Positions 1 to 8,781 of a stretch of DNA of 64,000 nt are shown in pieces; positions within the stretch are counted from its first letter, which is position 1, and each line of letters opens with the position of its first letter. The DNA is from Streptomyces solicavernae (GTDB taxonomy: Bacteria; Actinomycetota; Actinomycetes; Streptomycetales; Streptomycetaceae): contig NZ_JASCIR010000028.1 of NCBI RefSeq assembly GCF_029968095.1, positions 1 through 64,000 on the forward strand. The letters run 5' to 3'. Both the position numbers and the translations under genes were made by a program. Under the pieces are notes generated by a model. It did not search any database. It was not told the DNA's origin and saw only the letters and a program-made list of their open reading frames with translations.

Positions 1-28
1 CTAGCAGCCCATGGCAGGCTCATGCCGC

Positions 29-613
29 ATGATCGATGAGTTTGCGAAGGACAACCTGCACGGGAGACTGCGGCGGGACCGCAAGGCGCTGCTCTGGAAA
101 CTCGACGGCTTGTCCGAATACGACGCCCGCCGACCTTTGACAGCGACCGGGACCAACCTCCTCGGCCTGGTCAAACACGTGGCCACCGTCGAGGCCAGGT
201 ACTTCGGCGAGGTCTTCGACCGCCCTTCCCCGGAACCGCTGCCCCGGTGGCAGGACTCCGACGGCAGCGATCTGTGGGCGACCGAGGACGAGACCCGCGA
301 TCAGATCACAGGGTTCTACCGGCGCACGTGGGAACACTCGGACTCGACGATCAACGAGCTTCCCCTCGACGCCCCCGGCCACGTGCCGTGGTGGCCGGAG
401 CCTTATCCCCACACGAACCTGTTCGCCATCCTGGTCCATGTCCTCGGCGAGTCCAACCGGCATGCCGGCCACGCCGATATCCTGCGCGAGGGCCTCGACG
501 GCCGGACCGGGATGCGCCCCGAACACGAGAAGCAGATCGACGAGGAAGCCCGCGCAGCCTGCTACGCGAAGATCGAGCAGGCCGCCAGGTCGGCCGCACC
601 AATCAAGGCGTAG
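29..613 (+). CDS. DinB/DUF664-family protein
   Basis: A 194-residue four-helix-bundle protein of the DinB/DUF664 type, a superfamily that includes metal-dependent thiol transferases such as mycothiol-dependent enzymes. Candidate metal ligands are the His in LVKHVATVEARYF (about residue 51) and the two His in ESNRHAGHADILRE (about 147 and 150). The start is placed at the second ATG, giving MIDEFAKDNLHGRL, the beginning I associate with Streptomyces relatives; an ATG 18 bases upstream is possible but lies too near the window edge to judge. The stop codon TAG abuts an insertion sequence, and removing that element would regenerate the same stop, so the gene is probably not truncated. The substrate cannot be inferred. 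Confidence 0.75.
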   Translation: MIDEFAKDNLHGRLRRDRKALLWKLDGLSEYDARRPLTATGTNLLGLVKHVATVEARYFGEVFDRPSPEPLPRWQDSDGSDLWATEDETRDQITGFYRRTWEHSDSTINELPLDAPGHVPWWPEPYPHTNLFAILVHVLGESNRHAGHADILREGLDGRTGMRPEHEKQIDEEARAACYAKIEQAARSAAPIKA

Positions 614-630
614 AGGTTGTCTCACGTGAC
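613..630 (+). repeat. IS left inverted repeat
   Basis: The 18 bases match the reverse complement of 1468-1485 with two mismatches. The pair defines the ends of the IS5-family element. Confidence 0.8.
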
Positions 631-646
631 GTGATGTTCGTGCGTC

Positions 647-1476
647 ATGATGCCGGTCGTGGGTGCTGATCTGTCGAAGCGTCTGGTTCCTGATGAACTC
701 TGGGAGCTGGCCGCCCCATTGCTGCCGTCGTTCGCTGCTCGTCCGCAAGGAGGTGGGACCGCCCCGTGTGACGAGCGGGCCGTATTCACGGCAGTGGTGT
801 ACACGCTGACCAGCGGCTGTGCCTGGCGGCATCTGCCGCCGACTTTCGGCACGTCGCCCGCCACCGCGCATCGCCGCTTCACGGCATGGACCGAGGCCGG
901 CCTGTGGCGTCGCCTGCACCGGGCGGTGCTGGACGAACTCGGGGCCCGGGGCGAGGTGGACTGGACCTCGGCGATCGTCGACGCGGCCTCTGTTCGCGCC
1001 AAAAGGGGGGATCGCTGACCGGGCCGAACCCGGTCGATCGCGGCAAGAAGGGCAGCAAGCCGCACGTGCTGTCCGATGCCCAGGGCATCCCGCTCGCCGT
1101 CGCCGTGTCCGGCGCGAACATGCACGACAGCCGCGCCCTCAAGCCGCTCATCCGCGGCATACCCGCCGTCCGGTCCCGCCGGGGACCACGGCGGCGCCGA
1201 CCCGCCAAACTCCGCGCGGACAAGGCGTACTTCTCCGCCGAACACCTGGCCTGGCTGCGCGAGCGCGGGTTCGTCGCGCGCATCGCGCGGCCCGGCATCG
1301 AGTCCGGCGAACGCCTCGGTCGGCACCGCTGGAAGATCGAACGGTCGATCGCCTGGCTCTTCGGCTATCGCCGCCTCACCGTCCGATACGAACGAAAGGG
1401 CTCGCACTTCCTCACCTTCCTCGGCCTGGCCGCCGCCCTGACCTGCTACAAGAAGCTCGCGAAACTTGCCACGTGA
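647..1476 (+). CDS. IS5-family DDE transposase, made by -1 frameshift
   Basis: The first frame (647-1018) has the N-terminal DNA-binding domain and the first catalytic Asp in SAIVDAASVRAK. It stops soon after the run AAAAGGGGGG at 1001-1010. The second frame, offset by -1, continues in register with GGSLTGPNPVDRGKKGSKPH and carries the rest of the DDE domain: the second Asp in ADKAYFS and the Glu region in WKIERSIAWLFGYRRL. Continuity of conserved motifs across the slippery run supports programmed -1 frameshifting, known in several IS5 subgroups, rather than a mutation. The ORF1 product alone would lack the catalytic core. Confidence 0.85.
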
Positions 1477-1485
1477 GACACCCTC
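1468..1485 (-). repeat. IS right inverted repeat
   Basis: Partner of 613-630; it overlaps the last codons of the transposase. Confidence 0.8.
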
Positions 1486-1508
1486 TTAGAAACCACTATT
1501 CGCTGCCG

Positions 1509-2327
1509 TCAGCGACAGCACACGAGGATGCCTCCGAGACAGTGGATCTCGAACGCCCCACGGCGGGCGATGTGTTCCTCCAGGATGGTGTGCGCCCGCT
1601 CGATCGTGGCCTCGAAGGGCACGTCGTGCTGATCCGCCCAGGCCTGGTACGAGGCCATGTGAGCGACCACAGGCTCCGGGTCGGTGACCGTGATGGTGCC
1701 GGGCAGTTCGGTCGTCTCGACGCGGCCGAACTGCTCGCCGAGGAAGGTCGGCGCCTTCTCCAGGGTGAAGCGGGCGCTGAGTGAGATGCGTGCCGGTCCG
1801 CGGCCGGTGCCCAGGACATCACCAGCCGCGCGCACCCACAGCTCGTCCAGCTCGGCCTTGTCGCTGTCGCTGTTGGTTGAGGCGATCAGTAGACCGTCGT
1901 CGGCCACGACTCGGGACAGCTCGCGGACCGCCTGGGGGATGTCCGGGGCGTGGTAAAGCATGTGCATGGCCAGTGCGGCGTCGACGCTCCCCGGAGCCAA
2001 GGGGAGCCTCGCCACATCTGCCACGGCGACCGCACCGGGTACGTCCCCGAGGATGCCGGGGGCGATGTCCAGGCCCAGCAGCTTCAGGTCCGGACGCTCC
2101 TGGCGCAGCTGCTTGATGAACTTGCCATTGCCGCAACCGACATCGACCACCCGCCCGCGTACCGCGCCCAAGCGGCCGGCGACGATGCTGGGCAGGTCGT
2201 ACCGAGGCGACTGCCACTGATACAGGGACTGCCGTGCGGCAAGATCCCGTTCACCGTTGTAGGCGCTCCCGGCAAGGCGGGCGCGGTTAGTCACGGCGGC
2301 GTCGTGGGCGGCGGAGATGTCGGTCAC
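1509..2327 (-). CDS. Class I SAM-dependent methyltransferase
   Basis: A 272-residue methyltransferase with a Rossmann fold. Motif I is VVDVGCGNGKFIKQL (about 60-74), followed by LLGLDIAPG (acidic end of strand 2), VADVARLPLAPGSVDAA (motif II/III) and the loop HMLYHAPDI typical of UbiE/COQ5-type Methyltransf_11 enzymes. The acceptor is not evident. Its ATG overlaps the stop of the upstream XRE-type regulator by four bases (ATGA), so the two are translationally coupled; the regulator may control when the methyltransferase is made. The 3' end lies just beyond the IS5 element. Confidence 0.8.
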   Translation of the reverse strand: MTDISAAHDAAVTNRARLAGSAYNGERDLAARQSLYQWQSPRYDLPSIVAGRLGAVRGRVVDVGCGNGKFIKQLRQERPDLKLLGLDIAPGILGDVPGAVAVADVARLPLAPGSVDAALAMHMLYHAPDIPQAVRELSRVVADDGLLIASTNSDSDKAELDELWVRAAGDVLGTGRGPARISLSARFTLEKAPTFLGEQFGRVETTELPGTITVTDPEPVVAHMASYQAWADQHDVPFEATIERAHTILEEHIARRGAFEIHCLGGILVCCR

Positions 2328-3658
2328 TTCGGCAGCTCCAGTGAGTGGGCGGCAGGCGGGGCCGCGAGTGCGGCCATGTGCTGTAGGCGCTCGCGCAGGT
2401 GGGCGGCCTGCTCTGCTCCACCGTACTGTGGCCTGCCCAGCTCGCGACCCAGATCGACCAGCCGCCGGACGATGCTGGCCGAGAACCGTTCCGGTGGTGC
2501 GTCGAGGACAAACCCGAGTATGGCCTCGGCGCCGTCGAGGTCGGCCAGGAGCAAGTGCCCACGCGCCAGGTCGACGTGCGCGGCGAACAGGTCGCCCACC
2601 GACTGATCGTCGTGCTCCGCACTGCGGTAGAGCCGAACTGCGGTGTCAGCACTGGCGATTGCTTGCTGGATGTGCTCACGTCCACCGATCGCGAGATGCG
2701 TCGTTCCGGCGTACGCAAACTGCTTGGCCATCGGGAAGGCGAAGATCCCTGGGGCCTCGTCGGCGCCGTGCTCCCGCCCGCGGGCCCGGTCGGCATCCGT
2801 CAGTGCGGCGGCGGCTCCCGTCCCATCACCCGCGATGGCGAGCGCCCTCGCCTCCAGACCGGCCAGTCGGGCACTGACACTTCCGCCCGCCCGGTGCCCG
2901 CGACCGGCCCGGGCCAGGTGCGCCGCCCGCTTGTACCGGCCGGTCCAGTAGGCGATCAACGACTCCACGGCCCTCACCCAGGCGAGCAGGCCTTCATGCC
3001 CGGCGGCCGCGGCACACGCCCGAGCCGTCCGGGCGTGGGTGGCCGCCGAGTCGTAGTGGCCGAGGTCCAGGCAGACGTGTGCAGACAGGCCACAGAGTCG
3101 TGAGGCGGACACATACAAGTCGCTCGTCTGTCGCGGGCGCTGCCGCCCCCGCAGGAGGCGGAACACCCCATCCCGTAACTGCCGAATCTCGACGTACAAC
3201 TCCATCAACGGGTGGCTGACATAGGAACGCGCCAGCCGGGCCACGTCGGATTCGAGCTGTTCGACCACGAACTCGTCCGCGTTGCTCTGGGCGATGAAAA
3301 GGGCGAACTCGGCTGACGAGGATGCATCTGCAGAGACCTCGCCGAGTACAGAGGTGGGGGCGGGTGACCTCGGCTGACTGATCTCTGGGAGACCCGCTGC
3401 GTCCGCTCTGCCGGTCTTCCCCTTGCTGACCGCGACGGCCCGGTCGAGCAACGAGACCTCGACGTCGAAGACCAGAGCGAGATATCGCCGGGTGTAGGGG
3501 ACGGGGATACGAGCCTCACGCTCGTAACGCCCGATCTCCTTGCCCGTCTTGGCGGCACGGCCCTCCAGAGCATTGCACTCGTCGGCGACCTGCTGCTGGG
3601 TCCAGCCACGCTCGGTCCGCAACCGGACGAGCAAGGCGCCGATACCCGTGTGGTCCAT
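2324..3658 (-). CDS. XRE-family transcriptional regulator with TPR-like C-terminus
   Basis: A 444-residue protein. The N-terminal helix-turn-helix (about 1-65) reads RLRTERGWTQQQVADECN followed by IGRYEREARIP. The remaining roughly 350 residues are Ala/Leu-rich helical segments of the TPR kind seen in Streptomyces regulators of this size. The start at 3658 is chosen over an in-frame ATG at 3691 because GAGGAGCTGGG precedes it. A TTA codon at 3176-3178 (codon 161) would make translation depend on the bldA tRNA. It is divergent from an HATPase gene with about 100 bp between starts, a common pairing of HTH regulator and anti-sigma-like kinase. The ligand and targets are unknown. Confidence 0.8.
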   Translation of the reverse strand: MDHTGIGALLVRLRTERGWTQQQVADECNALEGRAAKTGKEIGRYEREARIPVPYTRRYLALVFDVEVSLLDRAVAVSKGKTGRADAAGLPEISQPRSPAPTSVLGEVSADASSSAEFALFIAQSNADEFVVEQLESDVARLARSYVSHPLMELYVEIRQLRDGVFRLLRGRQRPRQTSDLYVSASRLCGLSAHVCLDLGHYDSAATHARTARACAAAAGHEGLLAWVRAVESLIAYWTGRYKRAAHLARAGRGHRAGGSVSARLAGLEARALAIAGDGTGAAAALTDADRARGREHGADEAPGIFAFPMAKQFAYAGTTHLAIGGREHIQQAIASADTAVRLYRSAEHDDQSVGDLFAAHVDLARGHLLLADLDGAEAILGFVLDAPPERFSASIVRRLVDLGRELGRPQYGGAEQAAHLRERLQHMAALAAPPAAHSLELPK

Positions 3659-3758
3659 CCCAGCTCCTCGCGCGTGAACCGTGGCCCCCATCTTGGCCCC
3701 CTGATTGGCCCCCGCGCTGGCTCCCGACCCAAATGAGCTACAGCGCTTGGCTGTTGGT

Positions 3759-4277
3759 ATGCACAGCAGAACACACGACGAGTCGACGACACGCGAACCG
3801 AACCAGAATCAGGAGCACTTGAGTCCCGCCGCCGAAAACTGCAGGCACTTCAGTCGACGCAAGGCCAATGTGCCCGCCGCCCGTAGGTATGTCGCGGATG
3901 CGCTTACCCGGTGGGACCACGTGCAACGCCTTGATGACATCCGCCTGTGCGTATCCGAGATGGTTACCAATGCCTTGTTGCACGCGCCGGTCGCGGACGG
4001 GCTGATCCTCGTGCGTCTCGAACTCCACAGCTTGCACGTGCTGATCGAGGTGCAGGACAGCGGAGATGGCACCCCGGCGCAAGGCCCTGCCCGACAGACC
4101 GACGGCGGCGGCCGTGGTCTCTTCCTGGTCGATGCCCTGGCCGACGACTGGGGAGTCACGGCCCGGCAGGGCCCCGGGAAGCGCGTTTGGGCGACATTCC
4201 GGCACAGCCCTGGAGACGACGATCCGACGCGCGCACGCAGCGCGGACCCTGAGCGCTCTCGTGCCCTCGACGATTGA
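3759..4277 (+). CDS. RsbW-like ATP-binding protein (HATPase_c_2)
   Basis: A 172-residue single-domain GHKL ATPase of the anti-sigma/serine-kinase type. The N box is CVSEMVTNALLHAP, the G1 box VQDSGDGTP and the G2 box GGGRGLFLVDALADDWG. Streptomyces carry dozens of such stand-alone HATPase_c_2 proteins, many beside XRE regulators, and most have unknown partners. The start at 3759 (MHSRTHDES) is preferred, although an in-frame start at 3705 exists and no clear ribosome site marks either. Local base composition is lower in GC than the core genes in this window, consistent with an acquired module. Confidence 0.75.
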   Translation: MHSRTHDESTTREPNQNQEHLSPAAENCRHFSRRKANVPAARRYVADALTRWDHVQRLDDIRLCVSEMVTNALLHAPVADGLILVRLELHSLHVLIEVQDSGDGTPAQGPARQTDGGGRGLFLVDALADDWGVTARQGPGKRVWATFRHSPGDDDPTRARSADPERSRALDD

Positions 4278-4303
4278 AGTGCCTCAAACCGGAGGAATTC
4301 CCT

Positions 4304-4915
4304 ATGACTGTCATCCCCGTCTCGCCGAACACCGTTCTGGCCAACGCTCTCACTCACGCGGAGGACGTGCTCGCACCGCGCATTCTGGCCACCCTGCCCG
4401 AGAAGCTCGTGCTGGTTGTGGGCACGCAGATCAACGGTGACCCGCGCATCGGCACTTCGCTCGTACAGTCCCTCGCCTTCGCAGTGGCGGCCCGCCTCCG
4501 GAGCCGATTCGGCCTGCCCGCGGAAGTCCTCTTCGGCGCCCTCGACAACGCTGCCTACGACCTGAAGACAGACCCGGCAACCGGCCATCGCTTCCAACGC
4601 GCCTACGCCCAGGCCCTTGACGGGCAGGCCCTGGCCGATCTGGTCGACGGTTTGTACGAGCCAAGGCTGACCGCCCTGTCACGGCGCACAGGCATCCCCT
4701 TCCGTGTCGAGACCTACACCCAACAGCAAGCCGGCGAGCACTTCCGTCGTACCTGGTTACGTCTCCTCCCTCGCATCGATGCCGCCCGCCGGTGGCTGGC
4801 CCCGTCCACCGGAACACCGCACGTCCGGGTCTCCTGCCCGAGCCTCGGATGCGGCTGCGTACGAGACCTTCGAAGCACTTCTCGACGGCGAAGGCCCGGC
4901 CAGCATCAACCCTGA
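4304..4915 (+). CDS. Conserved hypothetical, LysRS-class-I-like N-terminus, probably 3'-truncated
   Basis: A 203-residue product started at 4304, where GGAGG at 4291-4295 sits eight bases upstream. The first 165 residues are well ordered (VLVVGTQINGDPRIGTSLVQ, then ETYTQQQAGEHFRRTWLRL) and resemble actinobacterial proteins that I associate, weakly, with the class I lysyl-tRNA synthetase fold. After VRVSCPSLGCG, where a Cys-rich segment and a long C-terminal region would be expected, the frame turns to low-complexity Arg/Ser and ends. Another frame (to 5069) continues with ordinary-looking protein (YETFEALLDGEGP), suggesting a frameshift or deletion near 4850. A TTA codon lies at 4757-4759. 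It may be a pseudogene. Confidence 0.5.
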   Translation: MTVIPVSPNTVLANALTHAEDVLAPRILATLPEKLVLVVGTQINGDPRIGTSLVQSLAFAVAARLRSRFGLPAEVLFGALDNAAYDLKTDPATGHRFQRAYAQALDGQALADLVDGLYEPRLTALSRRTGIPFRVETYTQQQAGEHFRRTWLRLLPRIDAARRWLAPSTGTPHVRVSCPSLGCGCVRDLRSTSRRRRPGQHQP

Positions 4916-5425
4916 TGCGAGCCGAGACGAGCAGCTCAGCAACATCCGCACCATCTACGGTCCGGAGAAGGAAGTTCTGGGGGCACTTGCGATCGAGGTC
5001 ACGCTCAAGTCGGGCCGGCAGACGGCACCCCAAGCGCCCGAACCTCAACTGACGCGAAAGTCCAGGTGATCGTCCACGAAAGTCCACTGGCCGCGGGCAG
5101 GTGGCTGAGGGAGGCTGCGACAGGGCGTCCGTGAGGTCTCAACTCGGGAAAGACTGACGGCCAAAGCTGTATTCGATCTTGCTCACCCGAAGGAGAGTGG
5201 ACTATACCTGTCGGCGTCCGCGCGGCCGTTCCGCGGCAGCGGGCAGCAGCGGGCAGGGGGCGGGGGCAAGGCGGGGGAGCCGGGGGAGCCGGGGAAAAGG
5301 CTTCGCCGGTCCAGCGATTCCGGCCGTTCCCGACAACAGATCGCACGACCCCAGCTTCACCACACCGCGGTGCCGGGGAGGGTCCGGTTCACCGCCTGAG
5401 TCCTGGAGAAGGCGAGGACTTGAGC
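4916..5425. other. Non-coding / decayed stretch upstream of ngcE
   Basis: To about 5069 a frame different from the preceding gene stays open and may be a remnant of its lost 3' end. From 5070 to 5425 no credible gene is seen on either strand; this part contains a DasR-like box at 5196-5211 and presumably the ngcE promoter. Confidence 0.4.
5196..5211 (+). promoter_or_regulatory. dre-like DasR box upstream of ngcE
   Basis: AGTGGACTATACCTGT matches the dre palindrome AGTGGTCTAGACCACT at 12 of 16 positions and lies about 215 bp upstream of ngcE. DasR, the N-acetylglucosamine-responsive GntR regulator, controls GlcNAc and chitin genes in Streptomyces, so the location makes sense. Binding here is inferred, not shown. 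Confidence 0.45.
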
Positions 5426-6877
5426 ATGGGATCCACTTCAGCACGCAACGGCCACGACGGCGTCGGACGCCGTGACCTGATCAAGCGCTCGGCCGCGCTC
5501 GGCCTGATTTCCGTACCGGCGATGAGCTTCCTCTCGGCCTGCGCGAGCGGCGGCGGGGGCGCCGAGGACAAGGTCGACAAGGGCAAGAAGTCCGAGGAGA
5601 ACCCGCTCGCCGTCAACGAGAGCGCGCCCCTCGACTTCGTCCTCTTCGACGGCGGCTTCGGCACGCAGTACGCCGAGGACGCCGTCAAGACGTACGAGAA
5701 GAAGTTCCCCGAGGCCGAGGTCAAGTTCTCCTCCACGCAGAAGATCCAGTCGGTGCTCCAGCCCCGCTTCAACAGCGGCAACCCGCCGGACCTCATCGAC
5801 AACTCCGGCGCCGAGCAGATGGACATGGGCGTCCTCGTCGGCAAGAAACAGCTCACCGACCTCACCCCGCTCCTCGACGCCCCCTCCGTGGACGACCCGG
5901 AGAAGAAGGTCCGCGACACGCTGCGCCCCGGCATCGTCGAGATGGGGCAGTTCGACGGCGACCCGGTCTGGATCATGTACTACGCGTACACCGTGTACGG
6001 CATCTGGTACTCGCAGACCGCCCTGGAGAAGCTCGACTCGGAGTACCCGAAGACCTGGGACGACATGCTCGCGGTCTGTGCCAAGGCCAAGAAGAAGGGC
6101 ATCGCGGGCTGGACGTACCCGGGCAAGTACCCGTACTACATGCCCTTCTCGATGTACCCGATGATGGCCAAGATCGGTGGCCGCGAGGTCCTGGACGCCA
6201 TCGACAACCTGGAGCCGAACGCCTGGAAGCACCCGGCGGTCAAGGCGGTGTTCGAGGCGTACTACGAGCTCTTCAAGAAGGGCTACATCCTCAAGGGCAC
6301 CACCGGGATGACCCACATCCAGGCCCAGACCGCCTGGAACAAGGGCGACGCGCTGTTCATCCCGAACGGCTCCTGGGTGGAGAACGAGTCCTCCAAGACC
6401 ACGCCCGAGGACTTCCGGATGTCGGTGGGTGCACCGCAGGGCATGGACAGCGCCGACAAGATGCCCTTCGGCACCATCTGGGCCTCCGGGTCCGAGCCCT
6501 TCATCGTCCCGGCCAAGGCGAAGAACCCGGCCGGCGGCATGGAGCAGCTCCGCCTGATGCTCAGCGAGTCCGCCTCGCGCAACACCACCGAGCTGGTGAA
6601 GTCGCTGACGGCCTTCGACGGCGGCACCGACGGCATCGAGCTCACCTCCGGCCTCAAGGGCTGCGAGGCGGCGCTGAAGCTGGCCGGCGAGAACGTCGTC
6701 AACCCGCGCATGCAGGACTGGTACGTGAAGCTGCAGAAGGAGCAGATCGGCGTCGCCGGGCTCGGTGAGCTGATGGCGGGACGCCTCACCCCGGCCGAGG
6801 CCATCAAGAAGATCCAGGGCTTCGCCGACAAGACGGCCAAGGACTCCTCGGTCAAGCACTACAAGCACAAGAAGTGA
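5426..6877 (+). CDS. ngcE: N-acetylglucosamine/chitobiose ABC transporter, solute-binding lipoprotein
   Basis: A 483-residue family-1 extracellular solute-binding protein that delivers GlcNAc or (GlcNAc)2 to the NgcF-NgcG permease. The N-terminus has a twin-arginine signal (RRDLIKRSAALG) and a lipobox ending at Cys39 (FLSAC), so it is probably a Tat-exported lipoprotein. The mature region has the usual SBP pattern (VNESAPLDFVLFDGG near the start, then ALFIPNGSWVENES). ATG at 5426 is chosen over an in-frame TTG at 5420 because of the GAGG at 5414-5417. It is followed by two permease genes and no ATPase gene, as in other Streptomyces ngc loci, which share the MsiK ATPase. Confidence 0.9.
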   Translation: MGSTSARNGHDGVGRRDLIKRSAALGLISVPAMSFLSACASGGGGAEDKVDKGKKSEENPLAVNESAPLDFVLFDGGFGTQYAEDAVKTYEKKFPEAEVKFSSTQKIQSVLQPRFNSGNPPDLIDNSGAEQMDMGVLVGKKQLTDLTPLLDAPSVDDPEKKVRDTLRPGIVEMGQFDGDPVWIMYYAYTVYGIWYSQTALEKLDSEYPKTWDDMLAVCAKAKKKGIAGWTYPGKYPYYMPFSMYPMMAKIGGREVLDAIDNLEPNAWKHPAVKAVFEAYYELFKKGYILKGTTGMTHIQAQTAWNKGDALFIPNGSWVENESSKTTPEDFRMSVGAPQGMDSADKMPFGTIWASGSEPFIVPAKAKNPAGGMEQLRLMLSESASRNTTELVKSLTAFDGGTDGIELTSGLKGCEAALKLAGENVVNPRMQDWYVKLQKEQIGVAGLGELMAGRLTPAEAIKKIQGFADKTAKDSSVKHYKHKK

Positions 6878-6926
6878 CCGTGCGTCACCAGCGGCGGCAC
6901 CTGCAGGAAGACCGAGGTCGGTGATC

Positions 6927-7850
6927 ATGCAACACGGCAAGTACCGGTTCGTCGTGGGGTTCCTCGCGGCACCCCTCACGCTGTACGCGGTCTTCGTCAT
7001 CTGGCCGTTCATCCAGGCGGTCTACTACTCGTTCACGGACTGGACGGGGCTGAGCCCGGACTTCAAGATGGTCGGCTTCGCCAACTACCAGCGCATGTTC
7101 GAGGACGAGATCTTCTGGAAGTCACTGCAGCACAGTGTGCTCTTCGTGGTGCTGCTGCCGCTGGTGACGCTCTCCCTCGCGCTGTTCTTCGCCTTCATGA
7201 TCAATGTGGGCGGGCGGGCGCGAAAGGGCGCGGCGGTCACGGGAGTTCGCGGTTCCGGCTTCTACAAGGTCGCGTACTTCTTCCCCCAGGTCCTGTCCAT
7301 CGCGATCGTCGCGGTGCTCTTCCAGTTCGCGTACAACCCGCGGGACGGCGCGCTCAACTCGGCGCTCTCCGCGATCGGTCTGGACGGCTTCCAGCCGTCC
7401 TGGCTCGGCGATCCGGACTACGCGCTGTGGGCCATCATGGCGGTCCTGGTGTGGAGCACCGTCGGGTTCTTCGTGGTGCTGTTCAGCGCCGGTATGGCGT
7501 CCATTCCGAAGGATTTCTACGAGGCGGCGCTGCTCGACGGGGCGGGCCGGATCACCACGTTCTTCCGCATCACCCTGCCGCTGCTCTGGGACACCGTGCA
7601 GTCCGGCTGGATCTACATGGGAATCCTGGCCCTGGGCGCCGAGGCCTTCGCCGTCGTCCACATCATGAGTGTGGGCCCCGGCGGCCCGGACTACTCGACG
7701 TCGATCCTGCCGCTGTACATCTACCAATCGGCGTTCCGTGACGCCAACGCGGCCTACGCAACCACGATCGGTGTCGCCCTGCTCGTCATCACGCTCTGCT
7801 TCGCGGCCGTCGTGATGCGACTCGGCAGGCGCGAGCGGCTGGAGTACTGA
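6927..7850 (+). CDS. ngcF: GlcNAc/chitobiose ABC transporter permease
   Basis: A 307-residue MalF-type inner-membrane permease with about six transmembrane helices. The EAA loop, which contacts the ATPase, is EAALLDGAGRITTFFRITLP (about 205-224). ATG at 6927 fits the GAGG at 6914-6917 better than the in-frame GTG at 6921. It lies 49 bp after ngcE, and its stop overlaps the start of ngcG (TGATG), showing translational coupling. Confidence 0.9.
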   Translation: MQHGKYRFVVGFLAAPLTLYAVFVIWPFIQAVYYSFTDWTGLSPDFKMVGFANYQRMFEDEIFWKSLQHSVLFVVLLPLVTLSLALFFAFMINVGGRARKGAAVTGVRGSGFYKVAYFFPQVLSIAIVAVLFQFAYNPRDGALNSALSAIGLDGFQPSWLGDPDYALWAIMAVLVWSTVGFFVVLFSAGMASIPKDFYEAALLDGAGRITTFFRITLPLLWDTVQSGWIYMGILALGAEAFAVVHIMSVGPGGPDYSTSILPLYIYQSAFRDANAAYATTIGVALLVITLCFAAVVMRLGRRERLEY

Positions 7851-8776
7851 TGAAGACGACCGACACCCCTCCCGCCGACGCCACCGTCACGGGGAACCGC
7901 CCGCCCGCCGTGGCCAAGTCGCCCCACGTGCGGCCCGCGAAGCAGAGGCGGGAGGGCTCCGTCCTCAATGTCTTCTCCCACGGCATGCTCGTCCTCTGGG
8001 CGTTCATGGTGGTCATGCCGCTGCTGTGGGCGGTGATGACGTCCTTCAAGACCGACGCGAACATCTTCGGTTCGCCGTGGAAGCTGCCCGACTCGCTGCA
8101 CTTCGAGAACTGGGCGCGTGCGTGGAGCGAAGCGCACATGAGCGAGTACTTCCTCAACACCGTGGTCGTGGTGGGGTTCTCGCTCGCCGGGACGCTGGTG
8201 CTCGGCTCGATGGCCGCGTACGTCCTGGCCCGCTTCACGTTTCCCGGGAACCGCTTCCTCTACTTCCTCTTCATCGGGGGAATGAGCTTCCCGATCATGC
8301 TGGCGCTCGTGCCGCTGTTCTTCGTGATGCAGAACATGAGCCTGCTCAACACGATCCCCGGCCTGGTCCTGGTCTACATCGCGTACTCGCTGCCGTTCAC
8401 GGTCTTCTTCCTCACCTCGTTCTTCCGTACGCTGCCGACCTCGGTGGCGGAGGCGGCGTTCGTCGACGGGGCCTCGCACACGCGGACGTTCTTCCAGGTC
8501 ATGTTGCCGATGGCCAAGCCGGGCCTGATCAGCGTGGGCATCTTCAACTTCCTCGGCCAGTGGAACCAGTACATGCTGCCCACGGTCCTCAACACCGATC
8601 CGGACCGCCGCGTCCTGGCCCAGGGCCTGGTCGAACTCGCCGTGAGCCAGGGCTACAAGGGCGACTGGTCCGGCCTGTTCGCGGGCCTGGTCATGGCGAT
8701 GCTTCCGGTGCTCGCCGCGTACATCATCTTCCAGCGGCAGGTGGTCGCGGGGCTCACTGCGGGCGCGTTGAAGTAG
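7850..8776 (+). CDS. ngcG: GlcNAc/chitobiose ABC transporter permease
   Basis: A 308-residue MalG-type permease. After a basic cytoplasmic N-terminus of about 45 residues it has about six transmembrane helices and the EAA motif EAAFVDGASHTRTFFQVMLP (about 200-219). Its ATG overlaps the ngcF stop. With NgcE and NgcF it forms the import channel; energy would come from a separately encoded ATPase, in Streptomyces usually MsiK. A strong hairpin directly after the stop ends the operon. Confidence 0.9.
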   Translation: MKTTDTPPADATVTGNRPPAVAKSPHVRPAKQRREGSVLNVFSHGMLVLWAFMVVMPLLWAVMTSFKTDANIFGSPWKLPDSLHFENWARAWSEAHMSEYFLNTVVVVGFSLAGTLVLGSMAAYVLARFTFPGNRFLYFLFIGGMSFPIMLALVPLFFVMQNMSLLNTIPGLVLVYIAYSLPFTVFFLTSFFRTLPTSVAEAAFVDGASHTRTFFQVMLPMAKPGLISVGIFNFLGQWNQYMLPTVLNTDPDRRVLAQGLVELAVSQGYKGDWSGLFAGLVMAMLPVLAAYIIFQRQVVAGLTAGALK

Positions 8777-8781
8777 TACGG

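Larger units (their letters stand above)
613..1486 (+). mobile_element. IS5-family (IS427-group-like) insertion sequence
   Basis: An 874-bp element bounded by near-perfect inverted repeats: GAGGTTGTCTCACGTGAC at 613-630 and, on the reverse strand, GAGGGTGTCTCACGTGGC at 1485-1468. TA lies immediately outside both ends (611-612 and 1487-1488), which fits a TA target duplication. Exact ends are uncertain by one base. It carries one transposase made from two overlapping frames. Both ends and both frames are intact, so the element may still be active. Confidence 0.85.

Noticed and set aside
611..613. Possibility that the IS element truncated the DinB-like gene
   Set aside because: Removing the element with one TA copy restores GCG-TAG, so the original gene had the same stop.
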